Shown: positions 19,156-27,726 of the stretch, one piece after another | How the letters are laid out: every line of letters begins with the position of its first letter | Numbering within the stretch: position 1 is the stretch's first letter | Assembly (NCBI RefSeq): GCF_003591485.1 | Contig: NZ_QZCF01000005.1 | Coordinates: 1-64,000, forward strand | Reading direction: 5' to 3' | Length of the DNA: 64,000 bases | Source of the DNA: Paenibacillus sp. 1011MAR3C5 | GTDB lineage: Bacteria; Bacillota; Bacilli; Paenibacillales; Paenibacillaceae | Made by a program: the position numbers and the translations under genes | The notes under the pieces: generated by a model | Database searches by the model: none | Told to the model about the DNA's origin: nothing | Seen by the model: only the letters and a program-made list of their open reading frames with translations

Positions 19156-19185
19156 ACTATATGTACGAAAGGTTGGACGATATGC
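19156..19185 (-). promoter_or_regulatory. Sigma-E promoter of cotJABC
   Basis: On the minus strand GCATATC (-35, 6 of 7 to GHATATT) and CATATAGT (-10, 7 of 8 to CATACAnT) are separated by exactly 15 bases and lie 35 bases ahead of the cotJA start. This fits the known mother-cell sigma-E control of cotJ in Bacillus. Confidence 0.8.
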
Positions 19186-19248
19186 AAGGTATGAAAGAAT
19201 GGATGCGACCATAATTCCATCAGTTCGTTGATTGATTTGATTAGCGTT

Positions 19249-19860
19249 TCAAAAAATATCCGAAGAAGTCGTCTTCAACAGCTTCTCCAGATGCGAATTG
19301 TAATGATCGGCTATCGCTTGTTTGATCTCTTGAATATGATAGTCGATCTTTTGTTCGCCCGGGATGTAACTAGGGTTATTAGCCAGCTTGTAAGCTTCAT
19401 AAATAGCAAGATGATCGGAGAAGGTTAAGTGCATCACGTCCCGTTTGAAGTTTTGGATGGCTTCACTAGACTTGGCATTCATTAAGTTCTCCATCAGGAT
19501 AAAGTTACTTAATAAACGGTTTTGAATGTCATCTAATCTTGCCGCTTTTTCATACAGGGCAGGAGATAACGATTTCAGTTCATCTTGCAGCGCGAAGTAG
19601 TCTGTTGAAGATTGTCCGTAACTCCCCATTCTCTCATTTTCTAATATTTTGAGCTCAAGCCTATCGATAACAGCTGCACGATAATCTTGCAATAAGGAGA
19701 CCTGTGCTTCGAATAATTTGATCTTGTAATCCCTTTCTTTTTCGTTGGTTTGCAAAGTGTTTTGAATGGCCCAGAAGGAGAAGCTGAGGAGAGCGGCGAT
19801 TATTGCGGGAATGAGCGCTTTTTTGAATTCAACTTTCCAGTTAAAGGCGGGATTTGTCAT
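19249..19860 (-). CDS. Membrane-anchored coiled-coil-like protein, function unknown
   Basis: 203 residues. One transmembrane helix near residues 13-33 (KKALIPAIIAALLSFSFWAI) is followed by a long charged helical region (RDYKIKLFEAQVSLLQDYRAAV). No motif recognised. ATG 19860 is preceded by GGAGG at six bases and is preferred to the 19890 start. A 13-base palindrome, GTTGCAATGCAAC (19924-19936), lies in its upstream region and may be an operator. Confidence 0.7.
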   Translation of the reverse strand: MTNPAFNWKVEFKKALIPAIIAALLSFSFWAIQNTLQTNEKERDYKIKLFEAQVSLLQDYRAAVIDRLELKILENERMGSYGQSSTDYFALQDELKSLSPALYEKAARLDDIQNRLLSNFILMENLMNAKSSEAIQNFKRDVMHLTFSDHLAIYEAYKLANNPSYIPGEQKIDYHIQEIKQAIADHYNSHLEKLLKTTSSDIF

Positions 19861-20386
19861 AAGATTCCTCCATCTCAAGATGAGTATCATAATTACGAAC
19901 CTATACGACTACAAAAGATTATGGTTGCAATGCAACAAGTGTGGCTGCGAAATGTAAAGAGTATGCTGGTGAACGAGTCGTTTCATGTCAAGCTCTCACC
20001 TTTACCTTTTCTATAGAAGAATCAAAGGTTTTTGTAGCATGGCATTCAGGTTGAAGGTAAAAGGAAAATGTCATGGGAATGTGACCTACAACTAATTCAT
20101 CTCTATTTAACTAACAACTAAGTGATGAATGGAGGCGTTATATAAATAGCGGGATTGTATTAAGGGAAGACCAAGTCGCAAACAAAATAAACAAATAAAC
20201 TCTTTTTTTCCAACAAATAGGTATAAAGCAACTGGGTTCCTTTTTTGAGTCTGGATATAATTTATAACAGAACAGCAATCTTAATCGAAGGAAAAAGGAG
20301 TGTAAAAAGAAAATTAATTTCATCACTACGACATTAATAATAATGGACAAAATTGGTATGTACCACATTAATTTAACTATTAAAAC
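19861..20386. other. AT-rich intergenic region
   Basis: About 520 bases between divergent genes. It contains the palindrome at 19924-19936 and presumably both promoters; none is consensus. No protein-like frame. Confidence 0.5.
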
Positions 20387-20425
20387 AAAACCAGTAGAGT
20401 GGGTATACCCATTCTATCTGGTTTT
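20387..20425 (+). other. Long hairpin directly before the lipoprotein ribosome site
   Basis: AAAACCAG pairs with CTGGTTTT, with inner pairing AGA/TCT and a central self-complementary TGGGTATACCCA. The downstream arm ends ten bases ahead of the GGAGG of the next gene. It lacks a true T-run, so it may be an RNA control element or a weak terminator. Confidence 0.6.
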
Positions 20426-20447
20426 GTCATCTTTCGGAGGGGCTAAT

Positions 20448-20843
20448 ATGAAAATATTGAAATTTATCGCAATAGGGTTGATATTCTTAATGAATATTGG
20501 TTGTTCCGGAAAACAAACTATCCAAAACCCATCATATACTTTTACTGCTAAATTGATTAGCGTTGTCTCGCATAAAGGAGATTTAATCGATGGTATTCCA
20601 ATTGTATACACAATTCAAGTACAAGACTTTGATCCCTCAGAAGTCGAATTTCAAAAATATAATAGTCAATTCGTACAAAATGGAGAATTTAAGCACATTC
20701 ATCTTACAAAACAGACAAGAATTCATAATCATGATGGAGAACAAATAGAGGCAGAAGAAATGGAGATAGATAGAATTATTACTTTCACTGTACAATTATC
20801 GAATGATGGCTATAACCTTCTTGCCACAGATATTACAGTCTGA
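20448..20843 (+). CDS. Small lipoprotein, function unknown
   Basis: 131 residues. Signal peptide with lipobox MNIGCSG, Cys19 the lipid site, so the mature protein is on the outer face of the membrane. The mature part has alternating hydrophobic strands (TFTAKLISVVS, IVYTIQVQDF, TFTVQLSNDGYNLLATDI), a compact beta fold. ATG 20448 follows GGAGGGG; the upstream in-frame ATG 20343 would run through the hairpin at 20387. AT-rich relative to the core genes. I do not recognise the family. Confidence 0.75.
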   Translation: MKILKFIAIGLIFLMNIGCSGKQTIQNPSYTFTAKLISVVSHKGDLIDGIPIVYTIQVQDFDPSEVEFQKYNSQFVQNGEFKHIHLTKQTRIHNHDGEQIEAEEMEIDRIITFTVQLSNDGYNLLATDITV

Positions 20844-20958
20844 CTACACTCAATAAGTTTTCAAATGGGTTAGAGCAATTAATAGTTAATAATGATTACA
20901 GTCTTCTAAATCGTTTAGTTCCGTTCATGTTTCTAAGATCCAACTGAGTTTACATCAA
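20844..20958. other. Short AT-rich spacer
   Basis: Nothing recognised between the lipoprotein gene and the decayed gene on the other strand. Confidence 0.4.
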
Positions 20959-21541
20959 TCAGATATTTGGTGAATTCAGTTTGATTCCTTTGTCTAATAT
21001 ATGTAAACTTTCCGATGACTTGATCAGGAATCGCATGCGTTCCCCCGCTTCCTCCTCGTAATTACCGATACACAACTTATAGAATCCGCACCAAAACTCT
21101 GCCTTCTTGGCATTAAACTCTTCTTCTGTAATAATATATTGTTCTCTAAGCTTTGCTTATTTTTCAAGTTTAATAAAAGCATCGTCATCATGTACAGACA
21201 AGATGGTCGTTTCGAATATGGCAGCAGAGTGGTCACGCAGCTTATAATCAGCTGCTCAACTTTAAGAAATTTGTCGTAGTCTTGTAATCGTATTTCCATC
21301 TCGCTCATAATCAAAAACAGTTGCGTATCTGCTCGTTTTATCAGGACTACCGCTAGATACGATTAATATATATCCATTTGTAAGCAAGTTGTTTTTTTCA
21401 ACTCAATGCTATTAAACTTGGAATAGAATAAGAATTTATGATCTTTCTCTCAAGCGAGGTGCCGAGAACAATATATACAATCGTATCTGTAACGGCAATC
21501 AATCCGTTAAGTCCCTTGGCGAATACTCGAACGTCATCCAT
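20959..21541 (-). pseudogene. Decayed gene: PH-like domain plus C-terminal SHOCT domain
   Basis: On the minus strand ATG 21541 starts MDDVRVFAKGLNGLIAVT... and stays open to LIALS at about 21398. After a one-base shift in an A7 run the text continues VEKNNLLTNGYILIVSSG, then DKTSRYATVFDYERDGN and TRLRQIS, then two stops (TAA, TGA), then ADYKLRDHSAAIFETTILS, HDDDAFIKLEK, a TAA, and AKLREQYIITEEEFNAKKAEF to the final TGA at 20959. The last segment is a clear SHOCT domain (short C-terminal domain); the first part resembles a bacterial PH-like domain. One frameshift and three in-frame stops show the gene is dead. Confidence 0.75.
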
Positions 21542-21782
21542 AGAGATTTGCAGTAGGAGTAGGAAGATGCTTTCCGCCATCCAGCAGATGTGCATTTTTA
21601 GGAGTAAAGTATTGATAGTCCGAGCCTAAAGGACTGTTGAGACATACTACAATTTGGCAGAATTTATTGGTTCTGTCATAGTAACGACGACCTCCCTTCA
21701 GGATTACGAATGTATGTGATATACCAGTTACTGTGAATACTTGAATATTAATATTGATAGATACATTTGGTAACTATTTCAT
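21534..21782 (-). pseudogene. Possible nonsense-disrupted small gene upstream of the SHOCT pseudogene
   Basis: The minus frame from ATG 21782 reads M-K-stop-L-P-N-V-S-I... The third codon is TAG, after which about 79 codons are open with protein-like text, such as KGGRRYYDRTNKFC, VVCLNSPLGSDYQYFTPKNA and HLLDGGKHLPTPTANLYG. It ends by an ATGGATGA overlap with the start of the next decayed gene, as in an operon. No family recognised; whether it was ever a gene is uncertain. Confidence 0.4.
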
Positions 21783-21836
21783 TTATACCTAAAGAATAAG
21801 TGGATACAAATTCCATATTTCACAAAACAAATAGAG

Positions 21837-23642
21837 ATGGATATGATAGAAGGAAGAAAACTTCCAGTTGCTAGCATCGCGTTTAATGATCTTGTATATG
21901 AAAGGATGAACAACGTGGCAGTCTCTTCCTCGGAATCTATCCATCTATTATATCCATCAGGAACATATGAATCGGCAGCACGTCTCTCTGAACAGGAACT
22001 TCAAGAACTTGAATGTATGCCTCTTATTCATGCGATAGCCGGAGAGCGGAAATATGATCAAAACATGAGAAGCATCATACAGCAATTCACTCACGATCCC
22101 AGCGTAATTGCATACAGGCTGGACATAATAGATGATTTCATTGATCATCCCGAGCTGCTCAGCCACGTGGAAAAGAGTAATACGATCATAGATGAGATGA
22201 GGTTTGCAACCGGCAAAAGCCACTCTCACGACAGCGGGCTGTTGCAGACGGTCTCCCGTCTGAGAGAATTAACGATTTATGTTGATTTTATTGCTCAAAT
22301 GCAGAGGGCTTTTGCAGGCCAGGAGTCGTTAAAATCTGCAGGCTTACGCCGTTTGCGGGACCGAATCTTGCGTATCTTCGATAGTGCAGATTACAAAAAC
22401 CTGGCGATCCAACTTCCCAAATTACAGCATGGGCTCGACTCCATCGCAAGCGTAACGATCGGCATTAATCTGGATGCGCAGCTTAATCCTGTGCAGGCCA
22501 CATTGGTATCCATTAATGACAGGCGTTTCACGGGGGAATCCTTATTTGGCAAACTATTCGCGGGGGGCAATGAATATCAAGGGATATCGGAGCTGTATAA
22601 GGACCCTGACGTCATCGAATCGATCGTCCATAACACGGAAAAGATCCAGGTCAGCATCGCGGCGGAGGAAGAAGCTTCTTTGCGCAGAGTGTTGTTCCGG
22701 GATTTGAAGAAGCTGCTCAAAAATGTGCTGAAGCCTGTTTATCCCATCATCGATCAGTATTTGCATATTCGCTGCAAGTGGATATTGGGCTTGGAAGCGG
22801 AATTCGCTTTTTATATCGGCGCCGTCAAATTCATTCAGCGGATGCGCGGCCTTGGATTGCCCATGTGCAGACCGGCCATTCTTCCGATGGGGCAGAAGGA
22901 GGGCCGTTTGTACGACAACTACAATGTGAATCTGGCTTTGCGAATGTCCTACAAGATTGACGAGGGCAGTCTGAATGACCGCATCGTGTCCAATGATGTC
23001 TGTTTTGATGAAGAGGGTCGCATCTTTATCTTGACGGGTCCCAATTCAGGCGGCAAAACGACCTATGCGCAGGCTATCGGATTAACGCAGGTGCTTATGC
23101 AATGCGGGCTCTATGTCCCATGCAGCCGGGCGGAAATCAGCCCTGTGGATGCACTGCATGTCTATTTCAACGTTGAAGAACAAGCAGCGCTGGAAACGGG
23201 CCGTTTAGGGGTAGAGTCGAAGCGGATTGGCGAGATTTTTGGCGCGGCTACCTCGAATAGCATGGTGCTGCTGAATGAAGCTTTTTCGTCAACAAGTCCG
23301 GGGGAAAGCTTCTATTTGATGAAAGACATCGTCAGCGCGCTCAAGCTGTTAGGGGTTAGGGCGGTAGTGGCTACGCATCTTCACGAACTGGCTGAGAGCA
23401 TCGACCGCATTAATGAAGAGGTTGAAGGAAGCAGCAAGCTGATCAGCATGGTTGCGGGTATGAAAGAAGCCACAGATCATGGCGGCACGTTATCGAACCG
23501 CTCCTATAAAGTTCGTCCGTGCCGCCCGCAGGGAAAGAGCTTTGCCATGGATATCGCCAGACAATACGGCATCAGCTTCAACCAGTTAGCGGAGACGATT
23601 CGTGAACGCAAGGCTGGTTCATTGGCGATTTATGACAAATAA
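21837..23642 (+). CDS. MutS-related ATPase lacking the mismatch-binding domain
   Basis: 601 residues. The C-terminal third is a MutS-type ABC ATPase: Walker A LTGPNSGGKTTYAQAIG near residue 400, signature region FSSTSPGESFYLMKDI, and H-loop VATHLHELAES. N-terminal to it is a helical MutS core/lever region (from about residue 60); the mismatch-recognition and connector domains of MutS1 are absent, as are the Smr and KOW parts of MutS2. It belongs to the less-studied MutS-like groups of Firmicutes. The role (recombination, DNA structure binding or other) is unknown. No strong ribosome site; the start could also be ATG 21907. It sits in AT-rich accessory DNA next to decayed genes. Confidence 0.82.
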   Translation: MDMIEGRKLPVASIAFNDLVYERMNNVAVSSSESIHLLYPSGTYESAARLSEQELQELECMPLIHAIAGERKYDQNMRSIIQQFTHDPSVIAYRLDIIDDFIDHPELLSHVEKSNTIIDEMRFATGKSHSHDSGLLQTVSRLRELTIYVDFIAQMQRAFAGQESLKSAGLRRLRDRILRIFDSADYKNLAIQLPKLQHGLDSIASVTIGINLDAQLNPVQATLVSINDRRFTGESLFGKLFAGGNEYQGISELYKDPDVIESIVHNTEKIQVSIAAEEEASLRRVLFRDLKKLLKNVLKPVYPIIDQYLHIRCKWILGLEAEFAFYIGAVKFIQRMRGLGLPMCRPAILPMGQKEGRLYDNYNVNLALRMSYKIDEGSLNDRIVSNDVCFDEEGRIFILTGPNSGGKTTYAQAIGLTQVLMQCGLYVPCSRAEISPVDALHVYFNVEEQAALETGRLGVESKRIGEIFGAATSNSMVLLNEAFSSTSPGESFYLMKDIVSALKLLGVRAVVATHLHELAESIDRINEEVEGSSKLISMVAGMKEATDHGGTLSNRSYKVRPCRPQGKSFAMDIARQYGISFNQLAETIRERKAGSLAIYDK

Positions 23643-23724
23643 AGTCGAATGCAGACAGGAAAAGTGAAGGTGTGGGTGGAATGATGTTAAAGGAGACATA
23701 ATTCAAAAGAAGAGCGCTGCTAAA

Positions 23725-24459
23725 ATGAGCCAAACGGAATATTCGGCATCAGGCCAGCCTATACACAGGCAAAAGGAGAGGGACGACTCTTTTCAACCTG
23801 CTTATGGCGATGAAGAAACGATTGAGAAGATAACTGCCCATGTCGAAAAGCATATCGGTGAAGTTGACTTTGTCTTTCATGAAATCGTATCCGATAAGAT
23901 GCATATCGATGTGCTTCGTGTACCGCCAACGCAAGAGAGAAATTATTATACACTAGTCACATGCGGTATGAGCGCGTTGTCCATGACGGTACCTCCAGGA
24001 GCAGAGCAATTCCGCTTCGCGGAGTTGCTGCTATGTCTGCCTTCTAATTGGCCGCTGACGGAAGAAGCTATGCAAAAAGAGGAGAACTATTGGCCGATTC
24101 GCTGGTTGAAGACGTTGGCCAGATTGCCACATGACTATAATAGCTGGTTATACGCAGGCCATTCCATTCCGAACGGTGATCCGGCCGAGCCCTTTGCTCC
24201 GAATACGAAGCTGTCGGGCATGTTGCTTTCCCTGCCAACAATAGCGGAAGATCCGAATGGATTTTTTACGCTCCAGATGTCCGAGGAGAAGGAAGTGCAC
24301 TTTTTCTCTTTGCTGCCTATTTACAAAGAGGAGATGGATTTTAAGCTTAAGCATGGTGCAGAGGAATTGTTCCAGAAGCTGGACCGAGAGAGAATCAACG
24401 AGTTTCTGCAAATTCAACGCAAAAACGTATGTAAAAAATCATGGTTTGGTTTTCGATAA
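23725..24459 (+). CDS. Suppressor-of-fused (SUFU) domain protein
   Basis: 244 residues. The bacterial SUFU domain is seen from about residue 30: IEKITAHVEKHIGEVDFVFHEIVSD, HIDVLRVPPTQERNYYTLVTCGMS, FAELLLCLPSNWPL and LLPIYKEEMDFKLKHGAEEL. In bacteria such proteins are frequent immunity-like or orphan proteins linked to toxin systems; no toxin is visible here. Only 83 bases follow the MutS-like gene, so they may share a transcript. The ribosome site is weak. Confidence 0.85.
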   Translation: MSQTEYSASGQPIHRQKERDDSFQPAYGDEETIEKITAHVEKHIGEVDFVFHEIVSDKMHIDVLRVPPTQERNYYTLVTCGMSALSMTVPPGAEQFRFAELLLCLPSNWPLTEEAMQKEENYWPIRWLKTLARLPHDYNSWLYAGHSIPNGDPAEPFAPNTKLSGMLLSLPTIAEDPNGFFTLQMSEEKEVHFFSLLPIYKEEMDFKLKHGAEELFQKLDRERINEFLQIQRKNVCKKSWFGFR

Positions 24460-24471
24460 GATTTAATATAC

Positions 24472-24508
24472 AAAAACCCGCTGATCTGTCCAGATCAGCG
24501 GGTTTCTT
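24472..24508. terminator. Bidirectional terminator
   Basis: Stem AAACCCGCTGATCTG / (C)AGATCAGCGGGTTT with a 3-4-base loop, flanked by an A-run and by TTTCTTATT. It separates the SUFU gene from the convergent lipoprotein gene. Confidence 0.9.
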
Positions 24509-24509
24509 A

Positions 24510-25022
24510 TTAGCTCTTGAAGTGTGCTCTCATTTTCTCATACGTTTCTTGCATCTCGCCGCTGTTGTTTTCGTTGAAGAAGGCGAAGGTTACTTTGGAA
24601 TCCATAACGAGAACGATGATTTCACGATTGTTATCCGCCTTGATTAACGTCAGCGTTCCTTTAGCCCCGTTCTCGCCTGTGAAATCCACCGTTTCGGCAA
24701 CGGTTGGGTTTATAAATTTCTCTTCTTCCTTACGAATAGACGCTGCACCTAACAGAAAGAGCGATGCTACTTCCGGATTGACGCTTTCTTCCACATATTT
24801 TTGCTTCTTTGTTACATCGCTGCCATTCAAGTAGATATTGACGTGATCGAGAGCCAGCTTCTGGGCTTCAACCCATTCCTTTTTCGGCTTTTTGGTCGGC
24901 TCCGGCTTGGTAGAACCTTCCGTTTGTCCGTTTGGCGAGGGAGACGGATTAGATGAGTTTTGACTGCAGCCCGCTAATAACGCCATGGCAAGTGCTGCGG
25001 CTACTAATGCTTTTTTGTTCAT
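24510..25022 (-). CDS. Lipoprotein, function unknown
   Basis: 170 residues. Lipobox LLAGCSQ, Cys19, followed by a Ser/Pro/Asn/Lys-rich linker to about residue 48 and a small folded domain (VEAQKLALDHVNIYLNGSD, KGTLTLIKADNNREIIVLVMD). Similar to small Paenibacillus lipoproteins, but I cannot name the family. Single gene with GGAGGTAATAG before ATG. Confidence 0.78.
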   Translation of the reverse strand: MNKKALVAAALAMALLAGCSQNSSNPSPSPNGQTEGSTKPEPTKKPKKEWVEAQKLALDHVNIYLNGSDVTKKQKYVEESVNPEVASLFLLGAASIRKEEEKFINPTVAETVDFTGENGAKGTLTLIKADNNREIIVLVMDSKVTFAFFNENNSGEMQETYEKMRAHFKS

Positions 25023-25093
25023 GCTCTATTACCTCCTGCATATATCTAGCTGATCCTTAGGCGCTATGTAAGTCCAATGCTTCCGATTTCCAA

Positions 25094-25996
25094 TCAAGCT
25101 TCACCCACGCCAAATCGAATCAGCTTCGGCTGGCGGAGCAAGCCGCTGTCTGTAAATTCAAGCGCGGAGACGCGGCAGGGGAAGGGGACGCTTAGCCAGG
25201 CTACTTCGGCTTTTTTCATGCCGGGCGTCAGTACCGGAAAAGGGCATTCGCCGGGATAGTCCCGCATGAACTGCTCCAGTATGCGTTTCGACGCATAATC
25301 CAGCCCCGATACATGTCCGACATATTGCCCTTCATATCGTAGCACAAGACTGGACACTTGTCCCTCCCTTAATTTGATGCCGACCACCTCGGCTTGAAGG
25401 AACAGCTCCTTGCGTTTCTTGTACCACGACTGATGATGCTTTCCTTCCGTATAAGGGCTGTCGAGCCGCTTGGAGACAAGACCTTCCCAGCCACGTTCAT
25501 AGAGCCACTCCCATAAGGCATGTCCATCGTCAAATAAATCCGATACCATCAACCGCGGCGTCTTCTCCGGGAATTTCGAGGCCAGCCTCGCAAATCGTTC
25601 GCGGAACGGAAGCGGGCGCAAATCCTCGTCCCCGTCATGCAGCAAGTCGAACAGGACGAGAAGCAGCTCGTCCCGTCCATTGCCATTGCGAATCCCTAGC
25701 CGTCCTCTTTGAAAATTCGGCCTTACGCCGTCAAAATAGACAATTTCCCCATCCGCTACACATGGTCCGACCCGCAAGGTTGCCAGATGCTCGACTATTT
25801 CCGGGAAGGTCTTGTTCCGACGCTCCATCCGCTTGGAGAACAGCTCCACGCCGCCTGTTCCGTCCAGTCTGATGATTGTACGGACTCCGTCCCACTTGAT
25901 TTGGTAGCACCACTCCGGTCCTTCCGGAATATCCGGCGCCAGAATCGGGGACATCGGAACAGACGGCAGTGGCATTCTGCTGGTTGGAGCCGTCAT
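25094..25996 (-). CDS. ligD: ATP-dependent DNA ligase, LigD ligase-domain type
   Basis: 300 residues. The adenylation motif KWDGVR holds the nucleotide-accepting Lys34; motifs DGEIVYFDG, VLFDLLHDG and EGLVSKRLDSPY (motif IV) follow, with a C-terminal OB-fold (AEVVGIKLREGQ). There are no polymerase or phosphoesterase domains, so this is the ligase module alone. Its start overlaps the stop of ku by four bases (ATGA). Together they form a bacterial non-homologous end joining pair, often expressed during sporulation to repair spore DNA. Confidence 0.92.
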   Translation of the reverse strand: MTAPTSRMPLPSVPMSPILAPDIPEGPEWCYQIKWDGVRTIIRLDGTGGVELFSKRMERRNKTFPEIVEHLATLRVGPCVADGEIVYFDGVRPNFQRGRLGIRNGNGRDELLLVLFDLLHDGDEDLRPLPFRERFARLASKFPEKTPRLMVSDLFDDGHALWEWLYERGWEGLVSKRLDSPYTEGKHHQSWYKKRKELFLQAEVVGIKLREGQVSSLVLRYEGQYVGHVSGLDYASKRILEQFMRDYPGECPFPVLTPGMKKAEVAWLSVPFPCRVSALEFTDSGLLRQPKLIRFGVGEA

Positions 25997-26859
25997 GAAG
26001 CAGTGCCTTTGGTCGTTTTCTTAGGCTTCTTCTCTTTGGTGGCAGCGGGCTTGCGTTTTGCGCCGGTTTTGCCGGTATCTGTCGGGATATTGGCTGCGTC
26101 GAGACTGGCCTGGAGCGCAGCCATCAGATCGATAACCTTTGTGGAGTCGGTAGCTGGCGCAGCAACAATATCGACGCCTTCACCAGCCACTTTGGATTCG
26201 ATCGCCTGCAGCAGGGAGTTGCGGTAGTCATCCGTATATTTCTCCGGGTCGAACGCAGCAGAGAGCTGATCAATGAGCAGCTTGGCAATCTCCAGTTCCT
26301 TATCGTTGACGGACACCTGCTCCGGCAAGTTAGGCACTTGGGAAATGGAGCGGATCTCATCCGGGAAGTGCATGGTCTCCAGGCATAAGCAATTGTCTAC
26401 GACGCGTATGGCCGCAAGCCGGCTTTTGCTGCGGATGGAAATTTTGGCGATGCCGATTTTCCCTGTTTGCCGGATAGCTTCAAGCAGTAAGCCGTAAGCG
26501 CCGGAGCCTGACATATCGGGGGACAGGTAGTAGGCTTTTTCGAAATAGATGGGATCGATATCGGTCAGATTGACGAAATCCAGGATTTGAATCGTTCGAG
26601 CTGACTCCGGCCGAAGGGCATCCAGCTCTTCTTCACTGAACAGGACGAACTTGCCTCGCTCGTATTCAAAGCCTTTTGCGATTTCATCATTTTCAATTTC
26701 CCGGTCGCAGTGGGCACAGACGCGCTTCTGGGAGATCGGCGTGCCGCATTCCTTGTGGATGCTGCGGAACCGCACATCCTTATCCTCGGTAGCGGTGAAC
26801 ATTTTGATGGGTACGTGGACGAGACCAAAGCTGATAGCGCCTTTCCATACGGTATGCAT
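25993..26859 (-). CDS. ku: Ku DNA end-binding protein
   Basis: 288 residues. The Ku core begins HTVWKGAISFGLVHVPIKMF, has a CxxC zinc-like pair (ECGTPISQKRVCAHC), FVNLTDIDPIYFEKAYYLSPD and a lysine-rich tail KRKPAATKEKKPKKTTKG. It forms a homodimeric ring on double-strand ends and recruits the ligase encoded by the overlapping next gene. ATG 26859 follows GGAGG; the track start at 26895 is too far upstream and lacks a ribosome site. Confidence 0.95.
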   Translation of the reverse strand: MHTVWKGAISFGLVHVPIKMFTATEDKDVRFRSIHKECGTPISQKRVCAHCDREIENDEIAKGFEYERGKFVLFSEEELDALRPESARTIQILDFVNLTDIDPIYFEKAYYLSPDMSGSGAYGLLLEAIRQTGKIGIAKISIRSKSRLAAIRVVDNCLCLETMHFPDEIRSISQVPNLPEQVSVNDKELEIAKLLIDQLSAAFDPEKYTDDYRNSLLQAIESKVAGEGVDIVAAPATDSTKVIDLMAALQASLDAANIPTDTGKTGAKRKPAATKEKKPKKTTKGTAS

Positions 26860-27097
26860 GAGCAGATAACCTCCATCGATTTTTTGGGGACACAATCAGT
26901 GCATGCAAGCTGCTTTATTGAATAATTACTTTCAGCATTCCCATTCCGGCCACCATATTATTTTTGCCTGCGATGTATATTCGTGGTGAAACCGGACAAG
27001 ATAAAATCATCGGCGTCGGAAGATGCCGTAGACAACCGCGGAGAAGACTTACGTTTCCCCATAAGTTCTTCGTCCGGTTTCTCCTCTCCCATGAAAG
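26860..27097. other. Intergenic region upstream of ku
   Basis: No supported gene. Frames exist on both strands but cross the strong terminator at 27098 and resemble nothing. It must contain the ku promoter; I see no consensus site. Confidence 0.45.
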
Positions 27098-27127
27098 AGG
27101 CCCCCGAAAGGGGGCCTCGATTATTTT
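27098..27127 (+). terminator. Strong Rho-independent terminator
   Basis: AGGCCCCC-GAAA-GGGGGCCT, a perfect 8-bp stem with a GNRA tetraloop, followed by CGATTATTTTTG. No plus-strand gene ends just before it, so it may close an unrecognised transcript or be a relic. Confidence 0.85.
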
Positions 27128-27294
27128 TGTAGGAATGCTTAAGTATCAAGGGATTTGGGTGGTGGAAGTTTATGGTCATAAGAAGTTGATGACCAATTGC
27201 CGACCAAAATTTCAAAACGAGCCCCAATTAACCTCGAATATCATTAAATCCAGCGGCTGCTGCATCAACTGTCCATTCATGCTCCTTGCATATA

Positions 27295-27331
27295 GGAACG
27301 GGAACGGGAACGGGAACGGGATTATTCCCGT
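27295..27331. repeat. Hexamer tandem repeat (GGAACG)4 with hairpin
   Basis: Four exact GGAACG copies at 27295-27318. The last one forms ACGGGA-TTAT-TCCCGT with the following bases (27316-27331). It may be slippage-prone; role unknown. Confidence 0.7.
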
Positions 27332-27399
27332 ACCAACAATTTTTTATGGGTGATTTCCTCCCCCTTTGACTTATAGCAGCGCGCGTATTCTCGCTTGTA

Positions 27400-27624
27400 C
27401 TATTTAGTGGAGAGGAATACTACAACTAGGAGAGTTCCAAAAATAACGATGCCGCCAAAACAAATAGCGACTATCCCAATAATTTTTGCTGCAGAAGATT
27501 TCTTTCTTACAATGATTGGCGGATAGGTTGTGCTTAGCATCGAATGCCCGCATCTAACACAATTGTTTATTGATTGATCGTTATGAGTCCTGCACGCAGG
27601 GCAAATGTAGATATAATCGTTCAT
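27400..27624 (-). CDS. Small zinc-ribbon membrane protein
   Basis: 74 residues. An N-terminal zinc ribbon (CPACRTHN, then CVRCGHS) is followed by a basic linker and one transmembrane helix (KIIGIVAICFGGIVIFGTLL). Such small proteins place a zinc ribbon in the cytoplasm at the membrane; function unknown. AAGGGG precedes ATG 27624. Stands alone. Confidence 0.7.
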   Translation of the reverse strand: MNDYIYICPACRTHNDQSINNCVRCGHSMLSTTYPPIIVRKKSSAAKIIGIVAICFGGIVIFGTLLVVVFLSTK

Positions 27625-27726
27625 CGTGATGCCCCTTTCGGAAGTAGGTGAATCCCTAAATAGTCAGTCTACTACATACTATCAAGCGTGCCTATTGGTT
27701 TCGTGAAAAGAAAGAGCAGCGTTTAG

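Noticed and set aside
26964-27353. A plus-strand 129-codon frame and a minus-strand 89-codon frame
   Set aside because: Both cross the strong terminator at 27098 and the hexamer repeat; no ribosome site or family.
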